Shown: one piece after another, positions 39,105-50,748 of the stretch
Position numbering within the stretch: position 1 is the stretch's first letter
How the letters are laid out: each line of letters starts with the position of its first letter
Source: Ricinus communis
Lineage: Eukaryota > Streptophyta > Magnoliopsida > Malpighiales > Euphorbiaceae
NCBI RefSeq assembly: GCF_019578655.1
Contig: NC_063259.1
Span: 28,693,277-28,757,276 of the forward strand
DNA length: 64,000 nt
Direction: 5' to 3'
The notes under the pieces: generated by a model
Seen by the model: the letters and a program-made list of their open reading frames with translations, nothing else
Databases searched by the model: none
What the model was told of the DNA's origin: nothing
Program-made: the position numbers and the translations under genes

Positions 39105-39554
39105 ATGCAGCCCAGTTTCTTTTGTTTCACTCTCTTCTTTCTTTTCTTCATCACTGGAGTTACTGTTGGTGGCGCTGCTGTTGACAAGCTAGTGGCTTCT
39201 CCTGAAATGTCTACAGGGCCTAATAATGAGCAAGGCGACGGCTCCACTGGGGCTACTGGCTCTGGTCATGGCCCAAACTATGACTACAGTTGGGGCTGGG
39301 GGTCTAGTCCGGGTAGTGGATGGGGTTATGGTTCGGGTTCAGGTCGGTCGCCAAATGGGTTCGGTAGAGGTTTTGGATATGGGTTTGGGTCTGGAAGTGG
39401 GTCAGGTTCTGGATATGGTTATGGGTCAGGCAGTGGTGGTGCACATGGCGGTGGATATGGGGCTGGAAGTGGGTCTGGTGGCAGGGCTGGTGGAGAAAGT
39501 GGCGGTGGCAGTCACTCGCCAGCTGATTCTAAAGGGAAAAGAAACCATGGCTGA
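39105..39554 (+). CDS. Secreted glycine-rich protein, single exon, 149 aa
   Basis: The start at 39105 is chosen because it opens with a classic signal peptide: MQPSFFCF followed by a Leu/Phe-rich core to about residue 25. An upstream in-frame ATG at 39000 would bury it and lies at the predicted transcript start. The mature part (about 50-140) is dominated by Gly, Ser and Tyr, with irregular GSGSG, GYG and GFG units, and ends in a short basic tail (KGKRNHG). Such proteins are secreted and are usually assigned to the cell wall. There are no cysteines in the glycine-rich domain, so it is not a cysteine-rich-tail GRP. A gene of this kind lies between ORANGE and a U-type cyclin in Arabidopsis (from memory), which suggests positional conservation. 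Confidence 0.85.
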   Translation: MQPSFFCFTLFFLFFITGVTVGGAAVDKLVASPEMSTGPNNEQGDGSTGATGSGHGPNYDYSWGWGSSPGSGWGYGSGSGRSPNGFGRGFGYGFGSGSGSGSGYGYGSGSGGAHGGGYGAGSGSGGRAGGESGGGSHSPADSKGKRNHG

Positions 39555-41041
39555 TGAGATATGCGGTGTTTTAATGGATCAAAGTTTGAGGTTTATGTTT
39601 TAAATAGGGTCCAAGGTGTGTAAGCTGGCTAGCTATATTTGTTATATAGTTTGAGTTTGGCATATATATGCAGTTTTATTACTGTTTCTTTTCTTTTCCT
39701 TTTTCTTTTTAACAAAAGCTTTGCCTCTCTGTTACTTGCATTACTGCCATGATATGTATAATCAAAGCTCAAATATCAATATCGAACGAAACTCTGAAAA
39801 ATTCTCAATTAGTGAATCTTAGAGGGCATATGAGAATAATAGAAAACTGAAGTAGGAGATGGGATCTTACTTCTGTTGCTTCAGTTTTTCTTCAGCAAAT
39901 TTCGAGAACAAATATTGTTAACTATCTCTACACAAAAGGAAAAAAAGAAAAAAGAAAGGAAAAAGGTAATAGTCACACCTCTTCAAACCCCAAGCCTATA
40001 TTTAGTGGCTAGAGACATTCAACTTTATCTTGTTCTATTTTTTAGCCTATTTAAGTAAATTATAACATAAATATTATAATTTGTACATTTTATGCTTTGA
40101 AATTATAATTTATAATAAAATTAAAAAATATATATCTTAGACAAATAGTATTAAAACTAACTAAAAAGAAATTAGATTTCTTAATTGAATTGTAAATTAA
40201 AAATATATTATTTTTGAGGAGGATGAAACTAGTACTATTTATTTCAGAGGGAGTGGAGAATTAAATGAAGCGGGTCGAAGTATATTTGTTAAGAGTGAAG
40301 AGGATGAAAATCAGAATTAACTAAAATTATGTTACAGTTAATAATAATCATTAAATGTGGGGAGGGAGGTGTTGAGACTTTTAAGAGCTATAGCCTTCAG
40401 TGATCACAAAGTAGATGCATCCCAAGATAATAGTAATATTAGAGCCAAAGTCATTCTAGGTCAGGCTGGGCACGAAATTGTTCCATCCGAAGTTTAATAG
40501 ATTGCCCACTTCCAGTAGCGTGGTGGTGGTAGTACTGCCTCTCGCGAGTTCGTCGGCGAGATACGGCTCGAGTTCTCATAATCCTATATAATTTGTCTAT
40601 ACCTGGATACAGGTCCTCAAGAAAGTAGTTTTTTCAAACTCATTAAAGAATAGATTCAGGCTTTTTATGCTGGACCTAAAAAGGAAACGGAGTGTCCAAA
40701 CCGAAGATATTCAGGCGGGGTAGACAGATTAACCGCATCCCTACACCGATGGACGAGTAAGACGGTGCATGACCCTGTCCATATTCAGTCCTCCTCGTTT
40801 GGACAGTCATGTACTTTGTTGCTTGGGTTAGGTTGCGTGAATTGGGGGCAAAGATCAAGAGTAGTGATGTTATGATGCTATAAATAGTTGCCAATGCATC
40901 ACCAAACAGTCTTGGGGTAACTGGCAGGCGTTATATACATTAAATAAGAGATTTAATCACTCCAAAAGTGATATTGAGCAACTAACGGTACACATATATC
41001 TTTTCTTTGTTTTCTCGTTCTTTGACAATAAAAATATCATA
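39555..41041. other. Spacer with a G+C-richer, transposon-like patch
   Basis: 3' UTR of the glycine-rich gene, then AT-rich DNA. The part from about 40440 to 40930 is clearly richer in G+C than its surroundings and contains a TATA-like element (CTATAAATAG near 40878), as in an LTR, but no LTR ends or target duplication were found. Confidence 0.4.
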
Positions 41042-43164
41042 AAGTCGAACCTCTATAAATTAATATTTGATAAATTAATAATTTTGACTAAATAACAATT
41101 TCTTTCGGTCCCGACTTGGACCAATAAGATAAAATAATAATTTCGCTAAATTTATAAGATAATAATTTTTAAAAAATTTCTTAAGGTTCATTGAAAATAT
41201 AAAATAATAATTTATTAAATAATATAAAAATTACATTTATTGTATAAATTTATAAAATAAGACACTTTTTAGATAATTTCTATTTTAAAATTTTATTATT
41301 TCCTAAAATATATATCTATAGTCAATTATTTCTTCTTTGCAAGTGAACTAAATTCAATTTCATCTTTAACTTTTTGTAAACCACATTTGGTATATTTTTC
41401 TCATGTTGAAGCAAGTAATTGTTCAAGATCTCCACCGCAAGAAAAGCCTCTTTTGGAGAAATATGTGGTAAAACATTACTATCATTTGGATCTTGATCGT
41501 CATTAGCTGACAAACCTATTACTTCTTCAATAATTTCTTCATCTCTTGGTGATTCCATTAAAGCTTTATTTATACTAAGATAATTTAAAATCTATTCAAT
41601 GTTCATGGCATTTTTATAGTGCGTATTAGAAATAACTTCTTCAAGTCCATGAATCCCTTTAACGTCACTAATTTTTTATTCTAGATGCATACCTTTCTCG
41701 GATCGAATTTTGCAATAGTTGTTGTCTTTACATCAATATTTCAATCAGCATTAATAAAATTGATAGCATCTAGCACGTTAATTTTTTCAGGATTTATTGC
41801 TCACATCTCGTAGCCTTCCAAAATGCTAGAATAAAAACGATGCCGAAAATAAACCTTAAGTGTTCAAATAATTCCAGCATCATACAGTTGAATTTTTGAT
41901 GTTGTATTTAGAGGCAAAAAGAATAATTCAATATTTCTCAAGCCTTCAATAACCTTGGGATGGGCTGAAAAATTGTCTATGATAAGCAGCACATTTTTAC
42001 CGGTCATTTTATTGTCAAACCAACGAATAAATTCTTGAAAAAGTAATCCAGTCATCCATGCTTTCTTGTTGGCTCGATAATGACAATTAAGATTGCCAAT
42101 ATTCACATTTTTAAAGCATTTGGGATTAGCAAACTTACCAATAATCCACACAGATACTTTATCTGAACCATCCCCATTGCAACAAACAACAATAGTAAGT
42201 CTTTCCTTGTCCTTTTTCCGTCTTTCTAATTGCTTCGTTGCTAGTGAATAATCAGCTTGCAAACAATAAAGTAATATAAATATCCTTCCAATGAAACTTT
42301 TCCAATTTAGCTTGAATTTCACGTAAAGCATCTTCAATATTCTCCATGACAACTGAATCATTTTCACCGAACTTCCTATAAGACTTAATCATATGTCTTG
42401 CCTTGAACAACTCTAGCCAACTACTTAAGAAGTTAAAGTCTAAATCTGCATCACCATACATTTTTTTGTAGAAACTCTTTTGCTTTAGTTTGAATAATTT
42501 CTCCGGTCATGTTTACTTTCTCTTGATATTGGAGAAACCACTCATACAATACATTTTCTAATTCGGGATACTTGGCTGATTTGTGCCTTTTAACATTACT
42601 ATTTGTTATTTTTTCTGACAAATATTATGCTGACCTTTTTAAAGTATTTAATATTGTTCCTTGGCTAAAGAAGAGACTAAATTTTTGTTGAATCCATTGT
42701 TGCAAATCTTTTTTACTTGAAGAGGAATGCTCATTTTTGTACTTACATAATGCTTTTCGCATCTCATATGTTAGTGTAGATTTTTTTACACTTTTCAAAT
42801 GAGAAACCATGGAGGAGAAGATAAATATAAATTTTTATATTTTGATATATGAAATTAAAGTGTATATTTCTATTTATAAATATTTTATTGTGCACTTGAA
42901 ACACTTCATATTCTAATGTATGTATATGTGATTGCATTTTAAACCACATCATTCCCAAAATTAGCTCTGATACAATGCATCATCATCCATCATGCGTCTA
43001 GAATATCAAAGATAATTTCTAAATTCTTTAATTCCTTCATTAATTTTATATAAATTTAATAGAAAATGATGTATAAAATATTAATTTATTGATAAATTAA
43101 TAACTTTTATAAGATAATAATTTTTTTCTAATCCTAAGATTATTATTTTATAGAAGTTCTATTG
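41042..43164 (-). mobile_element. Lemi1/Emigrant-like pogo transposon (Tc1/mariner), 2.1 kb
   Basis: The two ends are imperfect inverted repeats: left AAGTCGAACCTCTATAAATT inward from 41042, right CAATAGAACTTCTATAAAAT inward from 43164. About 20 of the first 27 bases agree. Both ends are flanked by TA (41040-41041 and 43165-43166), the target duplication of Tc1/mariner elements. The CCTCTATAAATTAATA core is the one known from Emigrant MITEs and their Lemi1 partner in Arabidopsis. Further copies of AT-rich subterminal motifs lie inside both ends. The element carries a broken pogo-type transposase on the minus strand. Confidence 0.85.
41322..42810 (-). pseudogene. Pogo-type (CENP-B/DDE) transposase, broken
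   Basis: Read on the minus strand, 42810 to 41322, it shows an N-terminal helix-turn-helix part (TYEMRKALCKY, DLQQWIQQKF), a CENP-B-like DNA-binding part (ELENVLYEWFLQYQ), and a DDE_1 catalytic domain with KERLTIVVCCNGDGSD, LLIIDNFSAHP (second Asp) and QLYDAGII (third Asp). The first catalytic Asp, in the usual VDETGL motif, is missing: at about 42275 the frame jumps from HWKDIY to YCLQADYSLATK with that motif deleted. In-frame stops occur after KRSA and DAGII, and there is at least one more frameshift. The element cannot make its own transposase. Confidence 0.85.
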
Positions 43165-43165
43165 T

Positions 43166-44500
43166 ATTTAATAGAAAATCCTCCCTAAAGAGAGCTAGAA
43201 GCCGCATGGAAGGGGTAGCAAGCAACCCATGACATCCAAAGGGAGTTCGATAGTAACTACCTAATCCGTCGTTTGAATGTATAGCAAGCCCAATTGTGAA
43301 CTATGGGCTACTTTAATTAGCTACGATAAAACGAGTTAAAGGCATAGCAATCCAAGTATAATTTCAGTCTATTGGGTAATAAATGACTATTCACCCATGA
43401 AATTTTCCAAATTAAATTATTGAGTCCTTCACTTTTCAATATTATGCTAGTTTTTTCTTAGTTTGTAATAATATATTAAATCCTATCAGTTTTTCCTTCT
43501 TTTTTATTTGTTCTAGTACGTTGAAATAAAAAGCAAGATAATCAATAATGTTGCATTAGGTATTTCATTTTTTTTATCAAACAATTTATTTTAGTGTTAA
43601 TGCTACAACAATTAGTATACTTTATACTAGAAAAGGATCAAAAGATTTTCTTTTTAAAAAAAAAACATAAGAATTTATGTAATCTTCATAAATATAAGGG
43701 CAAGAGATTAATGTCAAAAAAATGTACATGAGGCAACATATTCCTCGTGCTATGTAATTTTTAGATTTTTTTATACCTAAGCTGATAACTTACTATAAAA
43801 AAATCTCAAAAAAAAAAAAAAAACTCAGTAAAATATTAATAGACTCTAACGACATCTTCCATCACTAATTAGTTAATTATAGAATTGCGATGGAATGACA
43901 ACAGAATTAGGATGATGAAAATTATTGCCATTTAACAACGAATTTACAATGAAAATTTAACAACAGATAAATTTCATCATAAAATGTAGATCCAATTTTT
44001 GACATTAATTTGAATCACGGGATAGCAAGAAAAATTAGCGATAAATAACTTTCAAAGTTAAAATTGATGCATAATAGGCGCTAATCTATTGATAAATAAT
44101 GATGGATTAATCTTCAATCGTTAATTCAACAAAATTTACGCATAATAGGCTCTAATCCCTCATTTTTCTTATTTCCTAATTTGTTAGATTTAACTATGAA
44201 CATTAAACAACATTAGATCATATGACCTCCAAATTAAAAAAAATTGCCAATAGCTCTTTATATTTAACAAAATAATGGATTATATCACCCTTCGATAAAA
44301 TTGATAACTTAAGCCTAATTAATTATGATAATCTTAAAAGTAAGTAAAACACCATATAATGCTAAACGTTTAGGCATTTAGAACAATAATTAAGTAAAAT
44401 GATCTCCATTGACATCAAATGAATACACCAAATGACAACTCATAAAACTCAAAAACTTCAACATCCATTATCAGACACATAAGTATTTAACTAACTTTCC
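43166..44500. other. AT-rich spacer downstream of the SUVH pair
   Basis: No gene is recognised. The region 43840-44160 contains degenerate repeated phrases (e.g. GCATAATAGGC twice, at about 44070 and 44140) suggestive of old transposon DNA of unknown class. Confidence 0.35.
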
Positions 44501-46345
44501 CTAATCATAGAACTCCCCGGTGCAATTAGTAGATTGACAATTACACTTCTTTACCTTAAAAGCATTGTTATTCAAACGAAATTCTCCTAATTTATACTTA
44601 TAGTCATAGGTCAACTCTTGCAAACATGGTATATCTCTTGCGGCAAATAGCATTATGTGCGGCAAATTACTATTAAATTCACCGTAAAAGACACTTCGGA
44701 CATATAGATTAGGAGAACAACTATGATTGATGAATCTTCCCACATTACCACGCCGAGTAGCATCTATAGTATAAGCCTCGCCTTCTTCATTGCAACCTAT
44801 ATCGAACAAATAATCACTCATACTAGTCTTTTGTATTAATTCCTTCGCATTAATCACCTCTCCAACATACTCGCATATAAAACTACCAGAAGAAATTAGC
44901 ACTTTTGATCTAACACCCCATTCTCCATATTCACTTCTGAACACCTCAAGTGGAAGCCTAATTTTGCGTTGACTTACTCTATTAATGCAAGACTCAAAAC
45001 ACTTGCAAGAGACTCCACACTCGTAAATAAAATTTTTCATTCCAACAATATGTTCATTGTAATCATAGGCAAATGCTTTTCCATTCTTGATTTTGCATGA
45101 ACAATCTTCAGAGTCTGAGCATCCATCAGTACAATCACAACCATCACAACTACTTGATATGCACTGGTAAGGAACTATTGGATATGTTCTACTAACGATA
45201 TATGTGAAAGGAAAAGGTCTTTCATCATCAAGTGTGTTCACCATAGCAATTGGCAAATTCTCTCTATCTTTAGAAATATCTTTCATAAACAAACCCTTAT
45301 TGCAAAGTAATTCATCATTTCCCTTGGTAGCAAATCCTTGAGTTAGTTTCATTTGTCTTGAAATTCTTCTTAATCTGAATTTAAAGACAAGTTTGCCAAA
45401 CTCCCCTCTAGTTTGCCAATACTTCTCCACCAAGTACAAACCATCATAAACATAACGACCCGACGACTTAAAGAACTCAAAACTATTTTGATAAACAACT
45501 CTTACGGGAGAATTTTGCTCCATGCTATTCTTTAATGCAAGGTTCCCTCCTTTCAATACTTGATCTTTCAATGGACGACAATTTAACACCTTAGGGTTCC
45601 CGCCTTCACCTAAATAAGTCAATACATTAGAGTCGAAAGTATTCGCATATCGATTAGTTACAACAATGCTTGTGGCCAATGTAGTCCCATTTTTCTTAAC
45701 AAAATCTATACCTTTCTGAAATTGATGATGAATGCCAACTATGCGAAGTTCGGCTCTAAAATGAAACTCATCTCCAATCTTAACTCCATCAATAGATCCT
45801 ACTTGTTTTTCCCTAATGTGCCAGTTGCAACTACTTTCAAGAATAGTAACTGCTTTTTGATAAATGCTAGGCTTCCACATCCTTGACTTCTTAACTTCTC
45901 GTAAGAGCTTATCAAGTATTTCACGATACAATTTCAAAGTGTTTTTCACTTGCTTGCGAGCAAGACAATCCTCATCCACCCTTTCCAATTTCAATTCATT
46001 ATTGATGCAGTTGACATTTCCCCCTATTATAATGGATGGATATGTCTTACTAGATGCACCAAACTTAAGCTTCTCACAACCATTCGTAAGGCCAATATCC
46101 TTATGTGTGGGGTGAGAATCTTGTTTCTTGTAAAGTAAAGGAAAACCTCCTTTGACAATATATTCTTTAGAGTTTTGACGATTTGTCAAATCATCTAAAG
46201 AACCACCTATATATCTAGTATTTGTTAGCTTACCACATCCATTCAAAGAATCACGAAGAGCTTTTCCTTTGGATTCCTGTGAGCCCAGATCATTTGCGGG
46301 CATTCCACGTTCGCTAGGAAATTCACGAGAAACTTTTCTTTTCAT
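44501..46345 (-). CDS. SUVH histone H3K9 methyltransferase, copy A, intronless, 614 aa
   Basis: Plant SUVH proteins read methylated DNA with an SRA (YDG) domain and methylate histone H3 at Lys9, feeding the CMT3 DNA-methylation loop in nuclei. Here the SRA domain spans about 185-340 (IGDEFHFRAEL, GEGGNPKV, SGRYVYDGLY). The cysteine-rich pre-SET domain (CDGCDCTDGC, CSCK, CKCFESC) is at about 395-460. The SET domain (EWGVRS, FICEYVGE, RFINHSCSPN, ELTYDY) is at about 465-590, and the post-SET CNCQSTNC is near the end. All key cofactor and catalytic motifs are intact. The N-terminus is short compared with SUVH5/6. The coding frame has no intron; an AG|GTGCGT donor near 47367 may start a leader intron. 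It is paralogous to the gene at 48853. Confidence 0.92.
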   Translation of the reverse strand: MKRKVSREFPSERGMPANDLGSQESKGKALRDSLNGCGKLTNTRYIGGSLDDLTNRQNSKEYIVKGGFPLLYKKQDSHPTHKDIGLTNGCEKLKFGASSKTYPSIIIGGNVNCINNELKLERVDEDCLARKQVKNTLKLYREILDKLLREVKKSRMWKPSIYQKAVTILESSCNWHIREKQVGSIDGVKIGDEFHFRAELRIVGIHHQFQKGIDFVKKNGTTLATSIVVTNRYANTFDSNVLTYLGEGGNPKVLNCRPLKDQVLKGGNLALKNSMEQNSPVRVVYQNSFEFFKSSGRYVYDGLYLVEKYWQTRGEFGKLVFKFRLRRISRQMKLTQGFATKGNDELLCNKGLFMKDISKDRENLPIAMVNTLDDERPFPFTYIVSRTYPIVPYQCISSSCDGCDCTDGCSDSEDCSCKIKNGKAFAYDYNEHIVGMKNFIYECGVSCKCFESCINRVSQRKIRLPLEVFRSEYGEWGVRSKVLISSGSFICEYVGEVINAKELIQKTSMSDYLFDIGCNEEGEAYTIDATRRGNVGRFINHSCSPNLYVRSVFYGEFNSNLPHIMLFAARDIPCLQELTYDYKYKLGEFRLNNNAFKVKKCNCQSTNCTGEFYD

Positions 46346-48852
46346 TGGTATAGATTTACATCCACTCGCAAACTGACGACTAGTTTCTGTTTATTGGTAT
46401 AATTAAGTGTAAGTAAAAATTCATATACACCAATTTTCATAACTATATAATCTAGTTGTAGTTATAAAACATAAAATGATGTTATCAAAAACATTATTGT
46501 AAAGATTCATACCAAGATTTAAGAGAAGACAATCAAATTCACTACGCTAGTAATGAAGATAACTTCCTACTATAAAAGTAAACAAGAACATCTATGGCAC
46601 TTAAAAACTACAATTGACACCCGAAAGGGAAAAAAAGTTTTAAATTATTTATACTCCTTACGAACTGAAAAAATTAATCAAATTATATTCAATTTCTTTA
46701 GAAAATGGTTCCATAGGGTTTGCAAGTTCTTAATGTCATGCCTTAAAACAAATGTCTAAAGCAACTAGTCACGCACAAACCCTCTAATCTAAGGATTAAG
46801 ATTATGCAAAAAAAAAAAAAAAAAAAAAAAAAGGCTCTATCAATTAAAATCAATGGTCATGTGATCTCTTATCTTTGTACCCAAAAAAATCCTAAAATTC
46901 ACTTTATTTTACTTAGAGTAACGTTATGGAACAAGGATTCACGTAAATAATAGTGCTCGTACATCAAGATGAGAGCCTTAACTTTTCCTATTAGAAATAG
47001 AGAAAAGCAAGATTTGGAGTAAATTTGTTACATAAACACTAATTATGTTCAATAAATTATTGCAATAGATAGTAATAATATATGAATTGGACAATATACA
47101 GACGTAAAATCAATCAAACAAAACAAATACGACTAACCTTTTGCTCGAAATTCTTACAATTTCTTATAGAAAAGTAATCTTGTTTTTTATTTATGCAGTG
47201 TAAAACAAACCTAATATTGATTTGATTTCTTTTTTTAAAAAGCAAAGCAAAGATCATACTAGAATAAATTGCTACGAAACACAAAATAAATCAACAAGCG
47301 ATTTGTTATCTATAAAAGCAAAAACAGGCATGCAGAGGAGGAGGTAAAGAAGGGTAAAGCAACGCACCTAAGTAAAGCAATCCCCAACTACCCTACTCCG
47401 CCGTTCAGCCCAACTGTGACAATGAAAACCTAAGCAATCTCTTTTATAGGCAGAGGATATGCTTCCGGAGCAGGAAAGGAAATAGAAGGGATGTTAGTAA
47501 TTCTTTAGAATTGTAACCCAAAAATTAAAATCTTTCGAATTTTAAATTCTCAACGGATTGCGACAAGCGAGAATCCTTTGTTGCAAAAAAGGTTAGTAAA
47601 ACAAATCTAATGGTGGACCAATTGTCAGAGTAAGATATCTAATGGCAGAAAAACTTTCCAGTTTGAAACTAGAATTCTGAATTTTTCACACCAACTTAAT
47701 TACTACCTATTTAGGAAATACAAAAGGTCTTTGTACTTTGCATTGCATTCACTATAAAGTGGCAACCTTTTTTCTTAAAAGATATCTCTTTTGTTTTTTC
47801 TTTCCTTCTTCATTGACAAATAATTGACTTTCTTATTTGACAAGTAAAAGAGTCCCTTTTGACATTCTGATTGCAACTTCACTTGGACTTCAAATAGAAA
47901 AATTTCCAAACTGAATCTATACAAAACAATATTCATATTTACAAACTCAATCTAAAATTAAGAGTTTCTCATTACTCATTTGTAACTCTAAACAATAATC
48001 TATTATTAAATGTAATTTTATTTATATAATACCTTTATCGTATTCATATTCCAATAACTAATTATTATGCTTTAATAAAAAATGACCTAAAAGGCTTCTA
48101 TGCCCATTTTCTATTAGTGTTTAGTTTCTTTATAAATCTCTTAAATACTTTATTAATTTATCTACGCTCTCTCCACCATTATCACCACTCCTCTTATTTC
48201 TCCACTAAATCCTGAACACGATCTCCATTACTGCTTGCTTGACAACAGAAACAGTCAAATTCTAAGCCCCGGTATTTCGTGGAAAGCGTCTTCTTCATTA
48301 TCTCTCTAACAATCTTCCTTTTAAACCAGGCACCGGTGAACCAAAAAGCATCATCACTGAAGCAAGCTTCGTTCTAATATATATAAAAGCAATGGGAATA
48401 TACTCGTGTGCTAAAACCTTTAAAAGATTTACACAAAAGAGACAACAAACAAACTGTTTGAAACTTCACAAGATTTAAGCACCTTCCAAGAACCAGAGTA
48501 GAACTTCAGCAATTCATGACCGCTTAACCAGGACGATCTTACGGGTGCATTACCGAAAGTTTATGTTGGCAAGACAAGTGAATCGTAGTGATCTCGTGTT
48601 TAATATGTTCATCACAGCCACAATCAGAGTAAAATAGAAAATTCTGGTAATGCAGTTCAAGCACAAATCATTTTGCATGCTTAGCATATATGGGAAAGCA
48701 GCATCGCTGTATATTTGCATTAGCAGTTTACATAATTGAAAATAAAGACACAGCGAAGTGATGAGATACAGAGGCCTAAAGAGGAACACAGTAGTCATTT
48801 CGTTAAAGTTCAAAAACTGCATTCTATGTCAGCAGAACTATACAATTGTATG
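46346..48852. other. Spacer between the two SUVH copies
   Basis: Probably holds the leader and promoter of copy A and the 3' UTR of copy B. A pure run of 25 A lies at 46808-46832. No other gene was recognised; short frames here are chance. Confidence 0.45.
46808..46832. repeat. Poly(A) run, 25 bp
   Basis: An uninterrupted A25 tract on the plus strand. No element adjacent to it was recognised, so it is listed as a simple repeat only. Confidence 0.9.
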
Positions 48853-50748
48853 TCAGAGGAACTTTCCAACACAGTGTGGAGATTTACACATACAATTCTT
48901 TGCCTTCACATTTCCATTCATACATCGAAAATCTCCCAACCTACAATTGTAGTCATACGTCAACTCTGTCCAAGGAGGAATGTCCTTCTTGGCAAACAGC
49001 ATTACATGAGGTATTCCTCTGTCATGATGATCCCAAAGGACATTCTGAACATAGAGATTTGGAGAACAACTATGATTAATGAATCTTCCGACATTACCAC
49101 GCTGCCCTGCATCAATCATAAATCCCCAATCTTTCTTACATAAACTCAAATGCTCATAATTGCGAAGTCGGGGTACATGATTAGCTCGAATGATGCGATC
49201 GTCATAGTTGTCTCCTATATCAAACAAGTAGTCCTCCCTGCCAAACCTTCTGCATGCTTCCTCGGCTTGAACAATTTTTCCTACGTACTCGCATATAAAA
49301 CTTCCAGCTCGAATATATGATCTTGATCTCACCCCCCATCCTTTTGATTCAGTCTTGAACACTTCAAGTTGAAGCTGGATGCCAAGTTGGCACACCCTAT
49401 TAGGGCAGGAATCAGAACACTTGCAGAAATGACCACATTCATATATGCATGGCCTTTTCCTAACAAGACGCTTGCAATCATTATATGGAATTTCTTGTCC
49501 ATTCTTTGATATGCAAGAACAATTGTCAAAACTTGAGCATCGATCAGTACAATCACACCCACTTGATAAAGATTTAATTTGCTCCCCAAGGCAGGCAATA
49601 TAAGTGAATTGTGAGGGTCTCTCATCATCAACTGTGTTCACTACAGAAATTGGCATCTTCTCTTTGCCTTCAGAAATATCATTCACTATTCGACAGTCTT
49701 TAATGGATTTGCATTTTTCTGATTTGATTACGAATCCTGGAGTTCGTTCTGGTTGCAATGGAATTCTTCTCAGCTTAAATTTGAAGACAAGCTTGCCAAA
49801 TTCCCCTCTTTCTTGTGATACATTCTCAACAAAGTACAAGCCATCATAAAAATAGCCGGTGCCTAAGTTCTGCTTTTCTCGAGCGCTACCTGTATGAATA
49901 GATGCCTTAGACCTCTTACTTTCTGTAAGAACAACTCTTACAGGTCTTTTCTGATCCATACTATTGCTTAATGCAAGATTTCCATTTTCAAGCTTCTGGT
50001 CTCTTAGTGGTTGAATCTTAGGATTTTGAACCTTAGGATTCCCACCTTCACCCGAATAAATCAAAACATCAGATGATTTCATGAGATTAGAATATTTATC
50101 AGTTGCAACAATGCTAGTGGCCAGCAAAATCCCATCCTTCTTCATGTAATCAATTCCTTTCAGAAACTGAAGGTGAAGCCCAGTTAAATATAGTTCAGCC
50201 CTATAATGAAACCTATCACCAATCTCAATGCCAGGAACTGGCCCTAACCGTTTAGCTGTGTTAACCCATTTATTCTTTCCAAGAACCATAGCTGCCTTCC
50301 TGTGAAGGCAAATGTTAGACTTTTTCCCTTTTGACTTTACTTCATTTTCCAGTGTCTTCAGTGTCTCATTGAACAATTTCAAAACCTCCTTCACTTTCTT
50401 CCTACTAGTGCTTGGACCCTCGTCACTCCAGTTCGTTAAAGGTCTACCATTGTCAGCCAATGGCTGTTTCTTGTACTCAAAAAACTTCCTTTCAGCGAAA
50501 ATCTTGTTCTTGGAATCAACACCAGAATCTGTGTTCCTGCAATAAGGGTTAAAATCTTGCTTGGGTGAAAATTCTTCAACACTCCTTTTGCGGACGTACT
50601 TTCTAGGAGGTTTTACAGGGACAAGATTTTGAAAACTATTTACATTTTCATCTGGGTCCACCTCAATCTCATCATGGCTTCCACACCCTCTAGGAAATTG
50701 GAGAGTAGCGGCTGTTCTTGCTCGCTCAAACTTGGACGAGGAATGCAT
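48853..50748 (-). CDS. SUVH histone H3K9 methyltransferase, copy B (SUVH5/6-like), intronless, 631 aa
   Basis: Same layout as copy A, 2.5 kb away in the same direction. It has a basic, low-complexity N-terminus with PPRKYVRKR, then the SRA domain (IGDRFHYRAELYLTGLH, GEGGNPKV, GYFYDGLYFVE) at about 165-325. The pre-SET cysteines (SGCDCTDRC, CSCISKNG, CKCSDSC) follow, then SET (GWGVRS, FICEYVGK, RFINHSCSPN, ELTYDY) and post-SET (CMCKSPHC). It resembles the SUVH5/6 branch in its SRA and SET text. An insertion in the SET domain after YLFDIGDN (about 30 residues) is absent from copy A. The coding region is uninterrupted; a CAG|GTAC donor near 51071 suggests a leader intron. It is likely a functional enzyme. 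Confidence 0.93.
   Translation of the reverse strand: MHSSSKFERARTAATLQFPRGCGSHDEIEVDPDENVNSFQNLVPVKPPRKYVRKRSVEEFSPKQDFNPYCRNTDSGVDSKNKIFAERKFFEYKKQPLADNGRPLTNWSDEGPSTSRKKVKEVLKLFNETLKTLENEVKSKGKKSNICLHRKAAMVLGKNKWVNTAKRLGPVPGIEIGDRFHYRAELYLTGLHLQFLKGIDYMKKDGILLATSIVATDKYSNLMKSSDVLIYSGEGGNPKVQNPKIQPLRDQKLENGNLALSNSMDQKRPVRVVLTESKRSKASIHTGSAREKQNLGTGYFYDGLYFVENVSQERGEFGKLVFKFKLRRIPLQPERTPGFVIKSEKCKSIKDCRIVNDISEGKEKMPISVVNTVDDERPSQFTYIACLGEQIKSLSSGCDCTDRCSSFDNCSCISKNGQEIPYNDCKRLVRKRPCIYECGHFCKCSDSCPNRVCQLGIQLQLEVFKTESKGWGVRSRSYIRAGSFICEYVGKIVQAEEACRRFGREDYLFDIGDNYDDRIIRANHVPRLRNYEHLSLCKKDWGFMIDAGQRGNVGRFINHSCSPNLYVQNVLWDHHDRGIPHVMLFAKKDIPPWTELTYDYNCRLGDFRCMNGNVKAKNCMCKSPHCVGKFL

Noticed and set aside
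43840..44160. Possible MITE with repeated short phrases
   Set aside because: No inverted ends or target duplication could be fixed by eye.
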